A DNA stretch of 64,000 nucleotides from Polaromonas sp. (GCF_012927455.1 NZ_JABBPE010000002.1:248001-312000); one strand, 5' to 3'. Numbered from the stretch's first letter, positions 31,195 through 41,274 are shown. Program-made: numbers and translations. Notes: generated from the sequence alone by a model not told the origin.

Positions 31195-32786
31195 ATGGAG
31201 TTCGCTTGGTTGTAGGCAGTTTCAGACAAAGGGAAAAAAACTTGCACCCGGGTTCCCACACCAGGTGTCGACTCAATCTCGATGGTGCCGCCATGTTTTT
31301 TCATAATGGAGTAACACAGGGACAGCCCCAAGCCAGTACCCTTGCCCGCCGGCTTGGTCGTGAAGAAAGCTTCAAACACGCGCACCAAGGTGGCCTGGTC
31401 CATGCCATGGCCGTTGTCTTCAACTTTCATGACGATCCGTTCCAAGTCGCAACGTGTCGAAATGGTGATTGCCGCCGCGCGTCCCTGCATGCCGTCCAGC
31501 GCATCCATGGCGTTGATGAGAAGGTTCATGATGAGTTGAGTCAATTGGTCGGCGACACCATAAATAGCCGGTAACTGCGGGTCAAGGTCGAGCTTCAGTG
31601 CCACGCGCTGAAGACGTTTGTCGTAGCGAATCAAGCTGCTTGTGCTGCGCAATTGGCCATTCAAGTCCAGGAACTGCGGTTCAACAGCCTGCGGCGATGC
31701 GAACTCCGAGATCTCCCGCGTAATGGCGGTCAGGCGCTGCGTCTGCGCATAAATCAGGTCAGGCCTGCATTCGTGGCAGGCCTTCAGCTTCTCCATTTTG
31801 CGTTCGGCCATCTCTTGCGCAATGCCCGAAATAGCGGCGATCGGATTGCCAATTTCGTGCGCCACACCGGCCGCAAGAGTGCCGATTGCCGCCATCTTTT
31901 CTTGATGGAAATACTTTTGTCGTTCCACCATGAGCTCCTTTTCGCGCGTATCCAAAGCACGCTCCATCCCATTGACGGCTGATATCAGTTGCCCGACCTC
32001 GTCATGACGCGTGACTGGAATCGGCGCACCTCGATAGCCTTTCACAATGTCCAGCGCTCTGGCTTGCAAAGTCCGCAAATCGTCTGTCAATCGCCGGAAA
32101 AAGAGCCCAATAATTGCGCCCAGCAAAGCCAGGCCCAACATGCCCAGCATGAATGTAGTGATAGCCACCGAATCGCTATGGGTGCGGTAACGTTCCGACA
32201 ATTGCTTGCGCCGGTCTTGCGATTGTTCGGTCATCGCCCCAACCGAATTTTTTATCTTGATCAATTCCACCACCAGACGATTCAGGTTGTTTCTGGACGG
32301 GTCCTGGCGCGCATCGTCCCAGGCAGCATTCATGTTCACCAAACTCAGTTCTAATTTCGGCAAGCGGCTGACAAGCTCTGCGTGGCGACTCAGAATTGAT
32401 TGCTGATGCATTGCGATGCGTTGCAGTCCAGCACCGCGATCTGGCGCGTCAAAATTAGCAAATATCGCCATCACTGTGTGGAATGTCGAAACATCCACTT
32501 GCTTCAACAGGCCTTCGGCTTCGAGTGTTTGTTGAATTTCATCAAAATCACGAAGCAATAATTCTTTTTGGTGATAAATGAATGCATCTACTATGAGCGT
32601 GTAAATCATCAGCGCCGCAAAAACTATCAGGCCTTTGGTGCGAATCGACAAATTGAAACGGGACGGCTTGCGCGAAGCAGGAAGCATCTGGGTTGGTAGA
32701 TCTGGCGTCGGCGTTCCCGAGGCCGATTTGGCCAGCTCTGCAGAATTAGTAACGGGGACGATTTTTATGAATTTAATTGCGGACAT
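31191..32786 (-). CDS. Membrane sensor histidine kinase with HAMP and an unusual CHEC motif after the H-box
   Basis: AAGVAHEIGNPIAAISGIAQEMAERKMEKLKACHECRPDL; HATPase GLGLSLCYSIMKKHGG. Confidence 0.93.
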   Translation of the reverse strand: MSAIKFIKIVPVTNSAELAKSASGTPTPDLPTQMLPASRKPSRFNLSIRTKGLIVFAALMIYTLIVDAFIYHQKELLLRDFDEIQQTLEAEGLLKQVDVSTFHTVMAIFANFDAPDRGAGLQRIAMHQQSILSRHAELVSRLPKLELSLVNMNAAWDDARQDPSRNNLNRLVVELIKIKNSVGAMTEQSQDRRKQLSERYRTHSDSVAITTFMLGMLGLALLGAIIGLFFRRLTDDLRTLQARALDIVKGYRGAPIPVTRHDEVGQLISAVNGMERALDTREKELMVERQKYFHQEKMAAIGTLAAGVAHEIGNPIAAISGIAQEMAERKMEKLKACHECRPDLIYAQTQRLTAITREISEFASPQAVEPQFLDLNGQLRSTSSLIRYDKRLQRVALKLDLDPQLPAIYGVADQLTQLIMNLLINAMDALDGMQGRAAAITISTRCDLERIVMKVEDNGHGMDQATLVRVFEAFFTTKPAGKGTGLGLSLCYSIMKKHGGTIEIESTPGVGTRVQVFFPLSETAYNQANSI

Positions 32787-33390
32787 TGCTACCCCGCTCA
32801 GTTCGATAAATATCCTCCAGCAAGGCTAACATCTCCGGACTGCTCCAGTCTTGCAGACCAGTAACGCGCCGCACCAAAGTACCGTCTGGCGCAATCAGAA
32901 AAGTCTCTGGATAAACCCTTAGCCCAAGCTGCTTGGACATTTTTCCGTTCGGGTCAAAAAAGTTGCTGAAAGTGACGCCGCCTTGCGCAAGGAACTCGGT
33001 TGCCAACAGAGCGTCGCGGTCGGTAGACAAACCTATCACCGAGAAGCGTTTCGGATCGAGCGTCTGACTCAAGCGTTGCAGGCTGGGCATCTCCTTGCGG
33101 CACGGCGGACACCAAGTGGCCCAAACATTGAGCACCAACACCTTCCCCTGGAAAGCCGGTGTATTGGCGTTTTCGCCCAGCACGTAATTCAACATGAACG
33201 ATGGAAATGCCTGCCCTTCCACCAACTGAGGAGCTACGGATTCCGGCCTTTTACACCCAGCAACCGACATCAACAATACAGCCATGATGGACAGGGCTAT
33301 TCGCTGCGATTTCCTTCGCACAGGAGCCTCCAATATAGCGCCAAAGCAGCGACAAAACCTGACCATCTCAATGCGCGCCCAGGATTGCAT
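32773..33390 (-). CDS. TlpA/ResA-like thioredoxin-fold lipoprotein
   Basis: VLNVWATWCPPCRKEMPSL; lipobox SVAGC; start uncertain. Confidence 0.85.
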   Translation of the reverse strand: MQSWARIEMVRFCRCFGAILEAPVRRKSQRIALSIMAVLLMSVAGCKRPESVAPQLVEGQAFPSFMLNYVLGENANTPAFQGKVLVLNVWATWCPPCRKEMPSLQRLSQTLDPKRFSVIGLSTDRDALLATEFLAQGGVTFSNFFDPNGKMSKQLGLRVYPETFLIAPDGTLVRRVTGLQDWSSPEMLALLEDIYRTERGSNVRN

Positions 33391-34414
33391 CGGGGAGCCA
33401 CAAGCTCAATTGATCATATGAATGCAAGCCTGAAAATATCAAATTAACGCCGAAGAAACAAAATACGGTTACGGCAAATCCGATGATTGCCCACCACGCC
33501 GCGCGCATGCCACTCCAGTGATTGACGTAGCGCAAGTAAAAATAAAACGCATAGGTTAACCAGACAACCAGTGCCCACGTTTCCTTGGGGTCCCATGCCC
33601 AAAATCGTCCCCAGACCTCGTAGGCCGAAACGGCGCCCAGGATGGTTGCAAACGTAAACAGCGGAAATCCCACCAAGATTGCCTGATGTATCAACCGGTC
33701 AATCTTCCACAAATCCGGCAACGATCGCATCGCAAATCCTTCAGTAACACCGTGGCGCTCGGCACGATGACGCAGCAAGTACACCCCACCCAATAGCGCG
33801 GCAACAGCAAACGCGCCATAGCCAAGGAAATTGGTCAAGACATGCGCATGGATCCAGTAACTCTTGAATAATGGCACCTGATAGTCAGGAGCCGCCTGGT
33901 CATTGGAGACCAGCCAAATCTCGAACAACACCGCGCTAACAACAATGGGCATGACAAAAGCGCCTGCCGAACGGGTCCTATAAACCTTCTCCATGACGAG
34001 ATAGATCACTACGGTAATAGCGCTGAACAGCGACATAACTTCGTACAAACCAGCAATCGGCGCCTGACCTACCGGATGCACGTAGAAAGCTTCAACCCTG
34101 CGCACCAGCATACCCAGCGTGAGGCAGATTGCACCGACTGTAGCGAAGCCCGATGCCCAGCGCCCGACCCTTTCAGAAGTGAAGCGAAGATGGCTTAAAT
34201 AAAGGATGGTAGAACCAATCAGCAGCAAATTGGCATAACTAACCAACTGATAGGAAACTAATCGTTCAAACGGCATGCCCAAGCGGGAAGTTCTTGTTGC
34301 CAAATACTCCACCAAAATCATGAGACCCAAGGCAACAACAGCCAATCCAATCCAGAACACCACAGCGGGCATGGAACGGGCCTGCCCCCCATCACGTAAG
34401 CGTTCTGTATTCAT
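33368..34414 (-). CDS. Second CcsA/ResC-type System II cytochrome c biogenesis protein
   Basis: WGRFWAWDPKETWALVVWL WWD motif, multi-TM; AGGAGG SD before MNTERL. Confidence 0.88.
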   Translation of the reverse strand: MNTERLRDGGQARSMPAVVFWIGLAVVALGLMILVEYLATRTSRLGMPFERLVSYQLVSYANLLLIGSTILYLSHLRFTSERVGRWASGFATVGAICLTLGMLVRRVEAFYVHPVGQAPIAGLYEVMSLFSAITVVIYLVMEKVYRTRSAGAFVMPIVVSAVLFEIWLVSNDQAAPDYQVPLFKSYWIHAHVLTNFLGYGAFAVAALLGGVYLLRHRAERHGVTEGFAMRSLPDLWKIDRLIHQAILVGFPLFTFATILGAVSAYEVWGRFWAWDPKETWALVVWLTYAFYFYLRYVNHWSGMRAAWWAIIGFAVTVFCFFGVNLIFSGLHSYDQLSLWLPDAILGAH

Positions 34415-34659
34415 GACCTGGTTTCCTCCTAGCCCTTGCAATGGCTGATTCTGCGGCACGGGCTCTTTATCTCGTCCCGACGCGATCCGGGCGACGTTCG
34501 CAGTTGACATCCGATTTCCACGCAGACCGTGCCAGTCGGCATCGACGGCGCGTGAAGAATTAGGTTACTTCACCGCGTTTTGCGAGGCGGTTAATCGCTC
34601 GATGCCAGGCCTGTGAAAGACGTTGGGCGGCACTGTTGACCTAAACAAGTTGGAAATCA

Positions 34660-34675
34660 TGCAATTTTTACGCCA
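34660..34675 (-). promoter_or_regulatory. Candidate sigma54 promoter
   Basis: TGGCGTAAAAATTGCA, 1 mismatch to TGGCAYRNNNNTTGCW, correct GG-N10-GC spacing. Confidence 0.5.
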
Positions 34676-34735
34676 ACGTTACGTTTATTCGTACTTATTG
34701 TTGAGCTTGCGTCACATTGTTTGCCAAGAATTCCA

Positions 34736-36769
34736 TCAGGGTGACTTTTTCTCGGTAATGGGACGGGGGACCGGGATTTTCTCAATTGCGGGAAGTGACT
34801 TATTGGTGAGCACTGTGGCCACCGACCCTTGTTTTTTCAAGTCCTCTTCCCATTCCCAAATTGCTGCATTGGCCTTGCGCAAATACGGATCGTCTGACTT
34901 GCTCAAATGTACGTAACTGCGCATTGCGCCCAACGCACCTTGCAAATCGCGCAAGCCTTCAAGCGCAACTGCCAGGCCAAAATACGCATTAAGTTGATCC
35001 CGCTTCAAGGCAGTGGCATTTTCAAACGATGTCCTGGCCATGTCGTAACGCTGCAAACCCAACAAGGCGAATCCCATGTTGACATGCGCTTCCGGCATCT
35101 TCGGGGCCAATTCGAGCACCCGATGCAATTGACTTGCCGCGGCGTCGTACTGCTTTAAATTGAGTGAGGCAACACCCTGAGAGAAAAGATGATCAATTTC
35201 GGACTTGCTTTTCAGTGTGGCCGGACCGATTGCATCTTTGCGCGGATCCGCGCCCTGCGCCGTAACGACGCCGCCACTGTCGGCTGGCCAATAAGCTAGC
35301 AGGGTGCCAAGCGTTACAGTCAATGCGGCCGTGAGCGCGATGGCCGACCACCGCACATCGCGCCGGTCCCGGCGTAGCGGTGTTGGCCGCGCCTTGGCTC
35401 GCAGGCTGCGCAAAATATTCAAGACAAACAGCGCAGCCCCGCTGATAGCCAGAAAGCCGCCCAGCCCGGCCAGGCTCATGGCTGCAAAATACGCCGGGTA
35501 CTGAACGATGACATCAACATGCAAGGTTTTGCGCGGCACGCCAAGCCAACCCGACCAGGCAAGAGCCAGTGCCAGAATTACCAAGCCTGAGCCGTACAAC
35601 ACTGGCTGCCAGCGAACCAGACGCCCTTGATAGCCAACCAGCCCGAACGCCGGCAACAACTGGTAGCCGAGCGCCATATAGGCTAGGGTTACCGCGCCGA
35701 CGGTGCCGTGGTAATGAGCGGGCACCATGGTCGTGTCGTTACGAATCATCGCGCCCAAAACGCATCCTAGCAAGAACAGCAGAATCGACATCAACAACGC
35801 TGGCGCTTGCGGCGCCGACCAAACGGCGCGCCCCGCCCGCTTGAGCTGCAGCAACAGGCGCAGCGCCAGCAGCGCGGCTGCTGGCCAGACGCCCAGAGCC
35901 ATTAGCAGCGTGAAGGCACGCCGAAAATCAGGGCTGTCAATGGGATAGGCGAGGTAAATGAAAGGCACGACCAGAACCGGCGCAGCGGCCAGCACCAGCA
36001 GGCCAGCCAGCCACCGGCGCGGCGCAATAGGTTGCTCCAGTACCTGCTCGCCCAGAACGGTCCAGACACTCATCAGCAAGATCACATGGAGGAACTGCAG
36101 GACGTGGCCCGGACCCCACGCCAAAATCTCAAATGCCGCTTGGCTGGGCGGCCACTGCGCCTTGGCGATGGAGGTGATCAATGCGCCCAGCGCTGCCGCT
36201 GCGACAAGCAGTGACAGCAATGCGCCCAGACGCCAGGCCGGTGCTTCTTTTAATCGGCGCACCATGCCGCGCAAAGAAGCTACGCCGCACAGCGCAACAG
36301 CGGCAAGAAACAGCAACAGACCCGTGAGAAACATCGGATGATTGAGAACCGGCACGTAGTTGGCCAGCACCGGCGCGGCGGCGCCAAAAAATAGCGGTGT
36401 CACCATCGAGGCCAGTCCCGCCGCTGCCAGCGCCAGAACAGCCCAGCGTAAAGGGCTCGCCGCAACGCCAGCTGCCAGCGACCAAAAGCCGGAAGCGCAC
36501 GCTAGAAACCAGACCACCACCGCGAGGCTGACATGAAGCACCAGGGCTCGGCCAAACAATTCGCCAGAAGTGGCGACTGTTCCGAACAAGGGTGTGCGCG
36601 CGGCAATCAGCAGCACGGCACACAGTGTCGAGAGCGCGAGTGCGCTCAACGCCAGCAGCAGCCAGCCCCCCGCCACGCCGCGCACATCGGGATGCACCCT
36701 TAGCGCGGACGGCCTATCTGTATCAGTGCCGCGAAAACCTGGCCGGTCGTATTGGGTTGCTGCAGGCAT
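34736..36769 (-). CDS. Multi-TM heme-copper-oxidase-subunit-I-like protein fused to C-terminal TPR domain
   Basis: WGPGHVLQFLHVILL and DTTMVPAHYHGTVGAV resemble HCO helix VI/X; TPR at C-term (YDAAASQLHRVLELAPKMPEAHVNMGFALL); trimmed start. Confidence 0.65.
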   Translation of the reverse strand: MPAATQYDRPGFRGTDTDRPSALRVHPDVRGVAGGWLLLALSALALSTLCAVLLIAARTPLFGTVATSGELFGRALVLHVSLAVVVWFLACASGFWSLAAGVAASPLRWAVLALAAAGLASMVTPLFFGAAAPVLANYVPVLNHPMFLTGLLLFLAAVALCGVASLRGMVRRLKEAPAWRLGALLSLLVAAAALGALITSIAKAQWPPSQAAFEILAWGPGHVLQFLHVILLMSVWTVLGEQVLEQPIAPRRWLAGLLVLAAAPVLVVPFIYLAYPIDSPDFRRAFTLLMALGVWPAAALLALRLLLQLKRAGRAVWSAPQAPALLMSILLFLLGCVLGAMIRNDTTMVPAHYHGTVGAVTLAYMALGYQLLPAFGLVGYQGRLVRWQPVLYGSGLVILALALAWSGWLGVPRKTLHVDVIVQYPAYFAAMSLAGLGGFLAISGAALFVLNILRSLRAKARPTPLRRDRRDVRWSAIALTAALTVTLGTLLAYWPADSGGVVTAQGADPRKDAIGPATLKSKSEIDHLFSQGVASLNLKQYDAAASQLHRVLELAPKMPEAHVNMGFALLGLQRYDMARTSFENATALKRDQLNAYFGLAVALEGLRDLQGALGAMRSYVHLSKSDDPYLRKANAAIWEWEEDLKKQGSVATVLTNKSLPAIEKIPVPRPITEKKSP

Positions 36770-36771
36770 TT

Positions 36772-37584
36772 TCAAAACGTCCCTTGATGGGGTCGATCCG
36801 ACAGAAATGGCACACCGAAAAACGTCAAAAAAGCAATGACAAACACTGCAAACGCCATCACCGACGACAGCCGGGGCGATGGCTTGTACGTCATGCGCAG
36901 ATGCAATGCGAGTGCCAGCAACAGCCAAGTGATGAAGGCCCAGGTTTCAAGTGGATCCCAAGCCCAATAGCGCCCCCATGCGTCCTGCGCCCAAATAGCG
37001 CCGGCCACCAGCATCAAGCCGTTGAATATCAGCGCCAGCGCCATGAAGCGATAGGCCAGGTCATCAAGCCGCTTGTCTTCGGGCAGACGCAGAAACCAGG
37101 ACGAGCCCGAAGCCGTGCGTCGCATCTGGATCACACCTGCCAGTCCAACCGCCACCAGCATCGAGCCCAGAAAAACTTTACCCAAGCCGACATGAATATA
37201 CAACCAGGGCGTGCGAAACGTGCGCGGAAAATGCACTTCGCCAGGGCTCGACAGCATCAGCCAACCCATCATCACAAACAGTATGGGCATGACCACTGCC
37301 GCCGATGGCCGGATCGACGGAATACGCCAATAGGTGATGACGAACACCAGTACCAAACTCCAGATATTGCTCGACAGTATCTCGAACATGGAGACGAACG
37401 GCCCCTGCCCCAGCCGCTCCCAGCGGATCAGCAGTGCTGCGGTATGCAGCAACCAGCCGAACGCAATCAGCGCCAGCACGACTCGCTCCGGACACCTTTT
37501 CAGCACCACCGCGCCTATCGCCAGCGAGCCGCCCAGCACATAACAGATGATGGCTGCCCACAAGGTTCTCAGTTCAAGTTCCAT
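36772..37584 (-). CDS. CcsA-type System II cytochrome c biogenesis protein
   Basis: WGRYWAWDPLETWAFITWL WWD motif, multi-TM. Confidence 0.88.
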   Translation of the reverse strand: MELELRTLWAAIICYVLGGSLAIGAVVLKRCPERVVLALIAFGWLLHTAALLIRWERLGQGPFVSMFEILSSNIWSLVLVFVITYWRIPSIRPSAAVVMPILFVMMGWLMLSSPGEVHFPRTFRTPWLYIHVGLGKVFLGSMLVAVGLAGVIQMRRTASGSSWFLRLPEDKRLDDLAYRFMALALIFNGLMLVAGAIWAQDAWGRYWAWDPLETWAFITWLLLALALHLRMTYKPSPRLSSVMAFAVFVIAFLTFFGVPFLSDRPHQGTF

Positions 37585-37708
37585 TTAGTCTTTCCTGACG
37601 GGATGCTTTACTTTAAATTTATACAATTTTAGCCTCTAACGCTTATGCAGTATGCGTATCCCGCTATCAATTTAAGAGCTAATCGGCAAAATACATGCGC
37701 CATTCGGA

Positions 37709-38677
37709 TTAATTTCTTTCTGTATTCCAGGGTGTTGACTCAAATTTGCGCCAAAAGTGCCAAGACAGACTCAGCACGCCAACCGCGCAGGCTGCCAGCA
37801 TCCATGAAATGGTCCAGTCGTAAAAGAAACGGTATCCCATCCAGGTGCGCAGTTCCCGATACTCCAGCGTTCCATCGGCCAATGCGATGCGCTCACCGGG
37901 CTGCATTTCCCAGCGCGTTCCCTGATAACGCACGACAATTTTTCGCTGGTCCGGCAACTGAAAGCGCGAGGCGCGGTCCGACGGAATCAGGTTCTCTTCG
38001 ACGTTGAGCATTACCCAGATATCTTCTTTGCTGCCGGCCGGTCGCCAACTCTGCGCCTGTCCGGTGGCATTGGCCGGGTAGCTCGGCAAGTGGACCGCCG
38101 CCAGCAACGCCTCGCCGTTCACCGGACGCCACAAAAACAAAGGAGCAAAGCCCTTGTTGGAAGTGGGATAGATGCGGTATCCGAGCAGCACCAGCGGTTT
38201 ATTGATCTCTATCTCGCCAAAACGTTCCTCGCCATTGCTATCGTGCCAGCGCAGCCGGTTGATCAGCCGATCCAATATCGGGCCGGCCATGTAGGCGATC
38301 TCAAAGCCGTCGTTAACAAAATCAACTTCATCAATCCGCCCCATATGCAAAGGCCCTGCGTCCCGCGACTTCAAACCGGTAAAAGCCGCACCATCGGTGA
38401 CCTCGGCGGTCCCTTTCAAGTACATCAATTGGCCAGCAGCCGCCAGCAGCACCAGCGCGATCAGCGCCAGATGAAAAACCAACAGTGGCATTTGCCTGCG
38501 AAACACACCATTGGTAACGACCGCAGCGATCAGATTAATGGCCAGTAACAGCAGCGGCGCAGCCAGCCAGGGCGCGGCAGCCTGATCGAGCTTATAAACA
38601 GCGACAGAGGCGATACCAAGCAGCAGCAGTCCAACCGGTGTGAATTTGAGTGATGCCAGCGCCAGAATCAGTCGCAT
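37709..38677 (-). CDS. ResB-like cytochrome c biogenesis protein
   Basis: Multi-TM with periplasmic domain; next to CcsA; EYRELRTWMGYRFFYDWTISWMLAACAVGVLSLSWHFWRK. Confidence 0.75.
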   Translation of the reverse strand: MRLILALASLKFTPVGLLLLGIASVAVYKLDQAAAPWLAAPLLLLAINLIAAVVTNGVFRRQMPLLVFHLALIALVLLAAAGQLMYLKGTAEVTDGAAFTGLKSRDAGPLHMGRIDEVDFVNDGFEIAYMAGPILDRLINRLRWHDSNGEERFGEIEINKPLVLLGYRIYPTSNKGFAPLFLWRPVNGEALLAAVHLPSYPANATGQAQSWRPAGSKEDIWVMLNVEENLIPSDRASRFQLPDQRKIVVRYQGTRWEMQPGERIALADGTLEYRELRTWMGYRFFYDWTISWMLAACAVGVLSLSWHFWRKFESTPWNTERN

Positions 38678-41274
38678 CAGGGCGGCGAGTCGCAGGTGTT
38701 TCTCATGCCGTCTCTACCACCGTTGCAATTGTTCTCCGTCCAGTTGCTACCGCTTGGGAAGGAAGTGACCTTAATGAAGGCCTTACGGTAATACGGCCCG
38801 TTGGTGTAGCCGACGTTCTGGGCGGGAGTCACCGAGGTGCCCGCCGCAAGCCCGGCTTCAGGTCCAACGTCGTTGAGGTTGGCCAGCAAACCGCGGTTCT
38901 TCCAGCCATGGGGGACCGCCACATGGCAATAATTGCACTTGATGCCGCCACCGATTTTGTCCGAATGTATCCCATGGCCGTCGCCCTTGTCGGTGCTGAA
39001 TCCGGTTCCACCGCCGTCCCTTGTCGCGTAATTAGTGGCATTGTGGCACTTGAAGCACAGAGCATCCGCTTGGCCTGTGCCGGTGGCGGCGTCATATTTT
39101 CCTTTAAGCAAAAAGTTGTTTTCCGAACCGTGCGGCCCCCAGGGTTTGCCGTTCTCGCTGGTGTTGGTGTTGCCCGCAGGCATAACAGTCCCCTGGCCCG
39201 TGGCCGAACCATGGCAGTCGGAGCAATACATGGTCTGAGTGCCGAGCGCCCCTGAATTGTTCCACGGCGGAAGCCACCTGCCTAAGCGGTTAACACCACG
39301 GCCGGTGGGCGCCATAACCGGGTGCCACGACCGGTGGTTGTTGTTGTTGGTCGTCGTAGCCACTGCAGAGGCGCCCGCGCCGCCATCGAAGCCGTTGCTG
39401 ACCGTGCCGACTGGAACAGCATGCGTTAAAGGCGCCTGGAACTCCTTGGCCTGATTGGTGTAACGCGTGAAGTTGTTATGACCGTTTGAATTTGGTGGCG
39501 TCAACCCCAAACCGCCGAGCAGCGGGCGCGTTGCACCGTTCGGATAGATGTTGTCATCCGCGTATGCGTAGTTGGAATGGCACTTCAGGCAGATCTGGTA
39601 TTCGCGCGTGACGTACTTTTCGCCCACCAGGTTGCTGGCACTTGCGCCAGGGTCCCCACGTTTGGCGTTAAAGCTCAGCGGCATTGACTGGAACGAATTT
39701 CCCCCGTAGACCGGCTCGACCCCAAACGATCCGCGCAGCACGCCGGAGATGACGTTGGTGTGCACATAGCCAGCGGCATCTTCATGGCGGTGAGTACCCG
39801 CCTTTTCGTTCGTATTGCCAGCGGAAAGAGGGCCCGGCAGCCCGTTTTGCGTCTTGATCACACGATGCGGATTGTGGCAATCGGAGCATTCAGCATGGCG
39901 GTTATTGGGATTATCCAGGCCGAGGCCGCTACGTGACTCCAGCAAGTCCTTGCCGCATTTGCCGGTAAGCTTGCTGCAATTGGTGTCGGGTCCATCGTTG
40001 AAAACACCACCGACGTTGTGCGTTTCGGTTCCTGCGGCCTGCTCGCTTGACTTGATAGGCATGTGTCGGCCGAGCGCGAAATCCGACTTGATATCCGGAA
40101 TTGCGTTCGAGGATTGCGTGATGTAGCTCACCGCTGAATCGGCGCTGGTGGTGTGGCATTGGTAGCAGGTTTCTTCGAGCGCGGCGGCGCCACCGATCTT
40201 TGGTTTAGCGGCACTGTCGGTGCCTTCGCGCAGCAAACGGCGTGCGCCCTGCACAGTGTGCGTGTCGTGGCAATTCAGACAGCCGACCTGCCAGACTGGC
40301 GGATTGGCATTGGCAGGAATTCCAATTGACGAAGGAAATTCACGCTGCTTTGCCGCCTCAGGCGTATAGGTCTGCGTTGCAACCAGACTGTTGGCGTGCG
40401 CCGAAAAGGCCCAGGCACTGCCGCCCTTGTCATGGCAAGCCAGGCAGATGATGTCATTGGTCGCACTGAAGGCGCCGCCGACAGGCTGGGTTACCTGAAA
40501 GCGATTCATGCGCAAAAATTTGGCGTTGCCGTTGGTGGTGGTCTTGTCGCGTAAATGCGGATCATGGCAAGTCGAGCACTGCATCTGGTTGTTTTCCAGC
40601 GGCAGTTGAGGTTTCGCGGCCCCGGTGACGCGATTCCCGACGAGTGAACCATCGGGACTACGCAACTCGCCGTCCAGATTGGCAAGTGCAGCGTTATACG
40701 TGAATGAAATCGGATGATCGGCACTCAGATCAGTCCCCAGATTGCGGGTAAAGCCAGTCGCCGCGTTGCCCGGCACCTTGACGGGTGTGGGTGTGTTCAT
40801 TGCAATCGTGGCGTTCTTCGCGCCATTGAGCGCATTGACTTTGTCGATGGCCATAGTGCCGTCATGGCAGGACAGGCAGAGCTTGGAACTGCCACCGGGC
40901 TGCGTAGCCAGTTCCGCCGCGTCGGCTTCCATTGAGGTGGAGGAGTAAAGCGTATAGGTCTGGCCGGACAATTTTCGGTTCCAGAGCGGCGCTCCTAGCG
41001 CAGTCGAGCCACCGCCAAAACTGATGGTTTCGGCTTCATGCGGTGTGTGGCAGAACACACAAACCTGCGTTTCCGAAGTCGCCTTTACGCTACGCGCCGG
41101 CACTGTGCCCCCAGATGGCGTAGCCGATCCGTCCGGCACGGCAGAGAAATTGTGTTTGGTTCCCCGCACGTCCGGAATTTTGTTAGTAGGAGCGATTTGG
41201 GCGTGCGTAAAGTTACCCACCAGCAGAAGAGCCAACATAAGCAAGGCCGCTGCAGGATATTTGGGTAACTGCAT
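38677..41274 (-). CDS. Exported 11-heme multiheme cytochrome c
   Basis: 11 CXXCH motifs (CVFCH, CLSCH, CSTCH, CLACH, CLNCH, CYQCH, CSDCH, CLKCH, CSDCH, CFKCH, CNYCH); signal peptide. Confidence 0.92.
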   Translation of the reverse strand: MQLPKYPAAALLMLALLLVGNFTHAQIAPTNKIPDVRGTKHNFSAVPDGSATPSGGTVPARSVKATSETQVCVFCHTPHEAETISFGGGSTALGAPLWNRKLSGQTYTLYSSTSMEADAAELATQPGGSSKLCLSCHDGTMAIDKVNALNGAKNATIAMNTPTPVKVPGNAATGFTRNLGTDLSADHPISFTYNAALANLDGELRSPDGSLVGNRVTGAAKPQLPLENNQMQCSTCHDPHLRDKTTTNGNAKFLRMNRFQVTQPVGGAFSATNDIICLACHDKGGSAWAFSAHANSLVATQTYTPEAAKQREFPSSIGIPANANPPVWQVGCLNCHDTHTVQGARRLLREGTDSAAKPKIGGAAALEETCYQCHTTSADSAVSYITQSSNAIPDIKSDFALGRHMPIKSSEQAAGTETHNVGGVFNDGPDTNCSKLTGKCGKDLLESRSGLGLDNPNNRHAECSDCHNPHRVIKTQNGLPGPLSAGNTNEKAGTHRHEDAAGYVHTNVISGVLRGSFGVEPVYGGNSFQSMPLSFNAKRGDPGASASNLVGEKYVTREYQICLKCHSNYAYADDNIYPNGATRPLLGGLGLTPPNSNGHNNFTRYTNQAKEFQAPLTHAVPVGTVSNGFDGGAGASAVATTTNNNNHRSWHPVMAPTGRGVNRLGRWLPPWNNSGALGTQTMYCSDCHGSATGQGTVMPAGNTNTSENGKPWGPHGSENNFLLKGKYDAATGTGQADALCFKCHNATNYATRDGGGTGFSTDKGDGHGIHSDKIGGGIKCNYCHVAVPHGWKNRGLLANLNDVGPEAGLAAGTSVTPAQNVGYTNGPYYRKAFIKVTSFPSGSNWTENNCNGGRDGMRNTCDSPP

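Noticed and set aside
36770-36928. CSVCH heme-like motif at the N-terminus of the 730-aa ORF
   Set aside because: Lies in an upstream extension overlapping the CcsA gene; real start is likely MPAATQYDRPGF at 36769, so not counted as a heme site
36592-37632. 346-aa plus-strand ORF rich in Gln/His/Arg
   Set aside because: Antisense shadow of the CcsA and HCO-like genes; composition typical of a non-coding frame
37585-37708. Sigma54 site between CcsA and ResB (GCAAAATACATGCGCCA)
   Set aside because: GG-GC spacing is 12 rather than 10, so it does not fit -24/-12
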